NCBI RefSeq assembly: GCF_014639155.1
Contig: NZ_BMFT01000003.1
Location: 124,001 to 188,000, forward strand
Length of the DNA: 64,000 nt
Source: Paenibacillus segetis
GTDB taxonomy: Bacteria; Bacillota; Bacilli; Paenibacillales; Paenibacillaceae
Direction: 5' to 3'
Shown here: piece by piece, positions 62,694 through 64,000 of the stretch
Position numbering within the stretch: the first letter of the stretch is position 1
Layout of the letters: every line of letters starts with the position of its first letter
The notes under the pieces: generated by a model
What the model saw: only the letters and a program-made list of their open reading frames with translations
The model's database searches: none
What the model was told of the DNA's origin: nothing
Translations under genes and position numbers: made by a program

Positions 62694-64000
62694 ATGAAAG
62701 CTGCTGTTAACCCAATCGGGCGCAATTTAAAAACGAGGACACTTTGGATATTAGCCGCTATTGGCCTCATTATATTTGTATATGTGCAAGTGCTTCCTAG
62801 TATCTTGTCAGATACGCTTCAGGTGGAGCAATCCAAGAATGTCATCACAAAAGATCAGGCCAAGAATTCCGCAGCAAAATTTATGGAATCAACTTTAGGC
62901 ATTTCTGGTGATATGGAAAAAGCATTAGTTACCTACGAGGCCCATTCTGAGATGTACGGTTATTTAACTAAAGAAAAACTAATGGAATCGTATTTGAAAT
63001 CGTACGGCGAGAAATTTCCACTTGAAATGTTCCGTGTTCGTTTTGAAAATCCAGATGCAGTTCACTCCGCAGTGACTGTGGACGTTCATTTAACAACAGG
63101 GCAAGTGGTCGGTTTTGAAAAGATTGGCTCGGCAGGAAATTCAACTAAAGATTTGATGCTATTAATAGGATCTGAATCAACCGAATCCCTACTGGCACGT
63201 GAAGGGAATTTGGGGCTAAATGAAAAGGATGCACTGGCTACTAAGTACTTGAAGGTATTTGGTTTCGACAGAAATAAGTTAGATCTTGTTTCAGAGGAAG
63301 ATGAGGTAGGCATCCGATATCAGTTTAAGGGCTATACATCAGGACAATCCCAAGGTTACCTAGATTTCCGTTTTGAATACGGGCAAGTATCCTCAATGGA
63401 ATCTTACTTTGATACACCCCAGGCTCATCTGAATTACGTGAAGGATCAGACACAAATTGCTTATTGGCTTACATTTGGAGGATATGCACTTCTAACCTTC
63501 GTGTTAGGTATTCTAGCTATTATTTTCAGCGTCAAAGCTCGCAGGCACTCCTCATTTAAGCGCGGAATATTTCTGTCTAGCTGTTACTTTGTTCTAACCA
63601 TGGTCGGAGCGATCAATATGCTTCCATACCTGCAAAAAGAGGGCGGAGAGCCATTAATCCTCCTCATCGGCTTTGTGGTACAGGGAGTATTATCATTGAT
63701 CATGGCCGCCTCTGTATATTTCTCTCTTGTTGGCGGTGATGGATTGTTACGGCAGAATGGCCATAATTTATGGGCTCGCGCTAAAGAGCCTGGTTATGGG
63801 CGACACATTTTGTCCTCCATGGCAAACGGTTACGCTTGGGCTTTCATTCTACTCGGTGTTCAGTCGATTATCTTTATTATCCTGGATCAAACGATCCACT
63901 TCTGGTCCACTACAGATGCTTCTCAATCACCGTACAACCTATTATATCCGTTACTGTTCCCACTACTCGCATGGGTTGCAGGTATCGGTGAAGAAGCTGT
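62694..64000 (+). CDS. CPBP-family intramembrane metalloprotease with PepSY-like N-terminal repeats (5' part)
   Basis: An uninterrupted frame of 435 codons starts at the ATG 62694, after AAGGGG, and runs off the right edge. One helix (about 15-35) is followed by two PepSY-like units of about 80-100 residues (each ending in a strand pair: TTGQVVGFEKI and EYGQVSSMES). Then come several helices from about residue 260. The visible end GIGEEA is the beginning of the E-E-x3-R catalytic motif of CPBP (CAAX/Abi) proteases. The catalytic half lies outside the window. It is divergent from the potassium operon; substrate unknown. Confidence 0.8.
   Translation, partial: MKAAVNPIGRNLKTRTLWILAAIGLIIFVYVQVLPSILSDTLQVEQSKNVITKDQAKNSAAKFMESTLGISGDMEKALVTYEAHSEMYGYLTKEKLMESYLKSYGEKFPLEMFRVRFENPDAVHSAVTVDVHLTTGQVVGFEKIGSAGNSTKDLMLLIGSESTESLLAREGNLGLNEKDALATKYLKVFGFDRNKLDLVSEEDEVGIRYQFKGYTSGQSQGYLDFRFEYGQVSSMESYFDTPQAHLNYVKDQTQIAYWLTFGGYALLTFVLGILAIIFSVKARRHSSFKRGIFLSSCYFVLTMVGAINMLPYLQKEGGEPLILLIGFVVQGVLSLIMAASVYFSLVGGDGLLRQNGHNLWARAKEPGYGRHILSSMANGYAWAFILLGVQSIIFIILDQTIHFWSTTDASQSPYNLLYPLLFPLLAWVAGIGEEA

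Overview
The window looks like a chromosomal segment of a low-to-mid GC, spore-forming Firmicute, most likely Paenibacillus or a close relative. The reasons are three-fold SLH (S-layer homology) surface proteins, a YheC/YheD spore-coat ATP-grasp protein, a short YjcZ-like sporulation peptide, Firmicute-type riboswitches, strong AGGAGG ribosome sites, and two dispersed-repeat-like elements of a kind I associate with Paenibacillus. I see no tRNA, rRNA, CRISPR array, prophage or intact transposase.

Layout. 1-7.0 kb: a probable cell- or spore-surface glycan block. It holds the first codons of a sugar-nucleotide transferase, three overlapping GT2 glycosyltransferases, a dGTPase-like HD enzyme, and a GT4 glycosyltransferase divergent from a YheC/YheD protein. 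7-10.3 kb: a TPP-riboswitch-controlled ECF transporter (ykoEDC type) for a thiamine precursor. 10.4-18.5 kb: phosphatidylserine decarboxylase, a DUF4097-like lipoprotein, an AraC regulator, an aminotransferase, a tiny sporulation peptide, ecsAB and a DEAD-box-type helicase. 18.5-24.5 kb: a large inverted-repeat element, a secreted FMN/FAD flavoprotein reductase divergent from a YesMN-type two-component system, an SDR and a CheX-like protein. 24.7-29.6 kb: a giant SLH-anchored protein with two lamin-tail domains and a DUF2252 domain. 29.9-37.9 kb: LysR, PHP phosphatase, GNAT enzymes (one internally deleted), a MITE-like repeat, a DUF1361 protein, an alkyltransferase-like protein, a GH3 lipoprotein, a methyltransferase and an MFS transporter. 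38-42.4 kb: a Bcr-type ABC exporter with an OmpR-type two-component system, and a CE7 esterase.

42.6-46.7 kb is an AT-richer purine deoxynucleoside salvage cassette (deoD, a 5'-truncated MFS gene, deoB, a GntR regulator) with a near-consensus cre site and an inverted repeat at its promoter. 47.4-48.8 kb is an ECF sigma factor with its membrane partner. 49.7-53.9 kb is a Vpr-like subtilase whose SLH-bearing C-terminal third is cut off by one in-frame TAA. 54-58.5 kb is sdhCAB with a divergent LysR gene. 58.9-62.5 kb is a potassium operon (ktrB, ktrA, cation/proton antiporter) behind a c-di-AMP (ydaO-type) riboswitch with a terminator. The window ends inside a CPBP-family membrane protease gene.

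The most unusual items are the exported DUF2252 protein, whose kinase-like motifs appear in permuted order; the nonsense codon splitting the SLH protease; and a mobile-repeat end that supplies the C-terminus of a membrane protein. Starts were chosen by ribosome-site spacing. All functional calls rest on recognition of motifs by eye, not on database searches.
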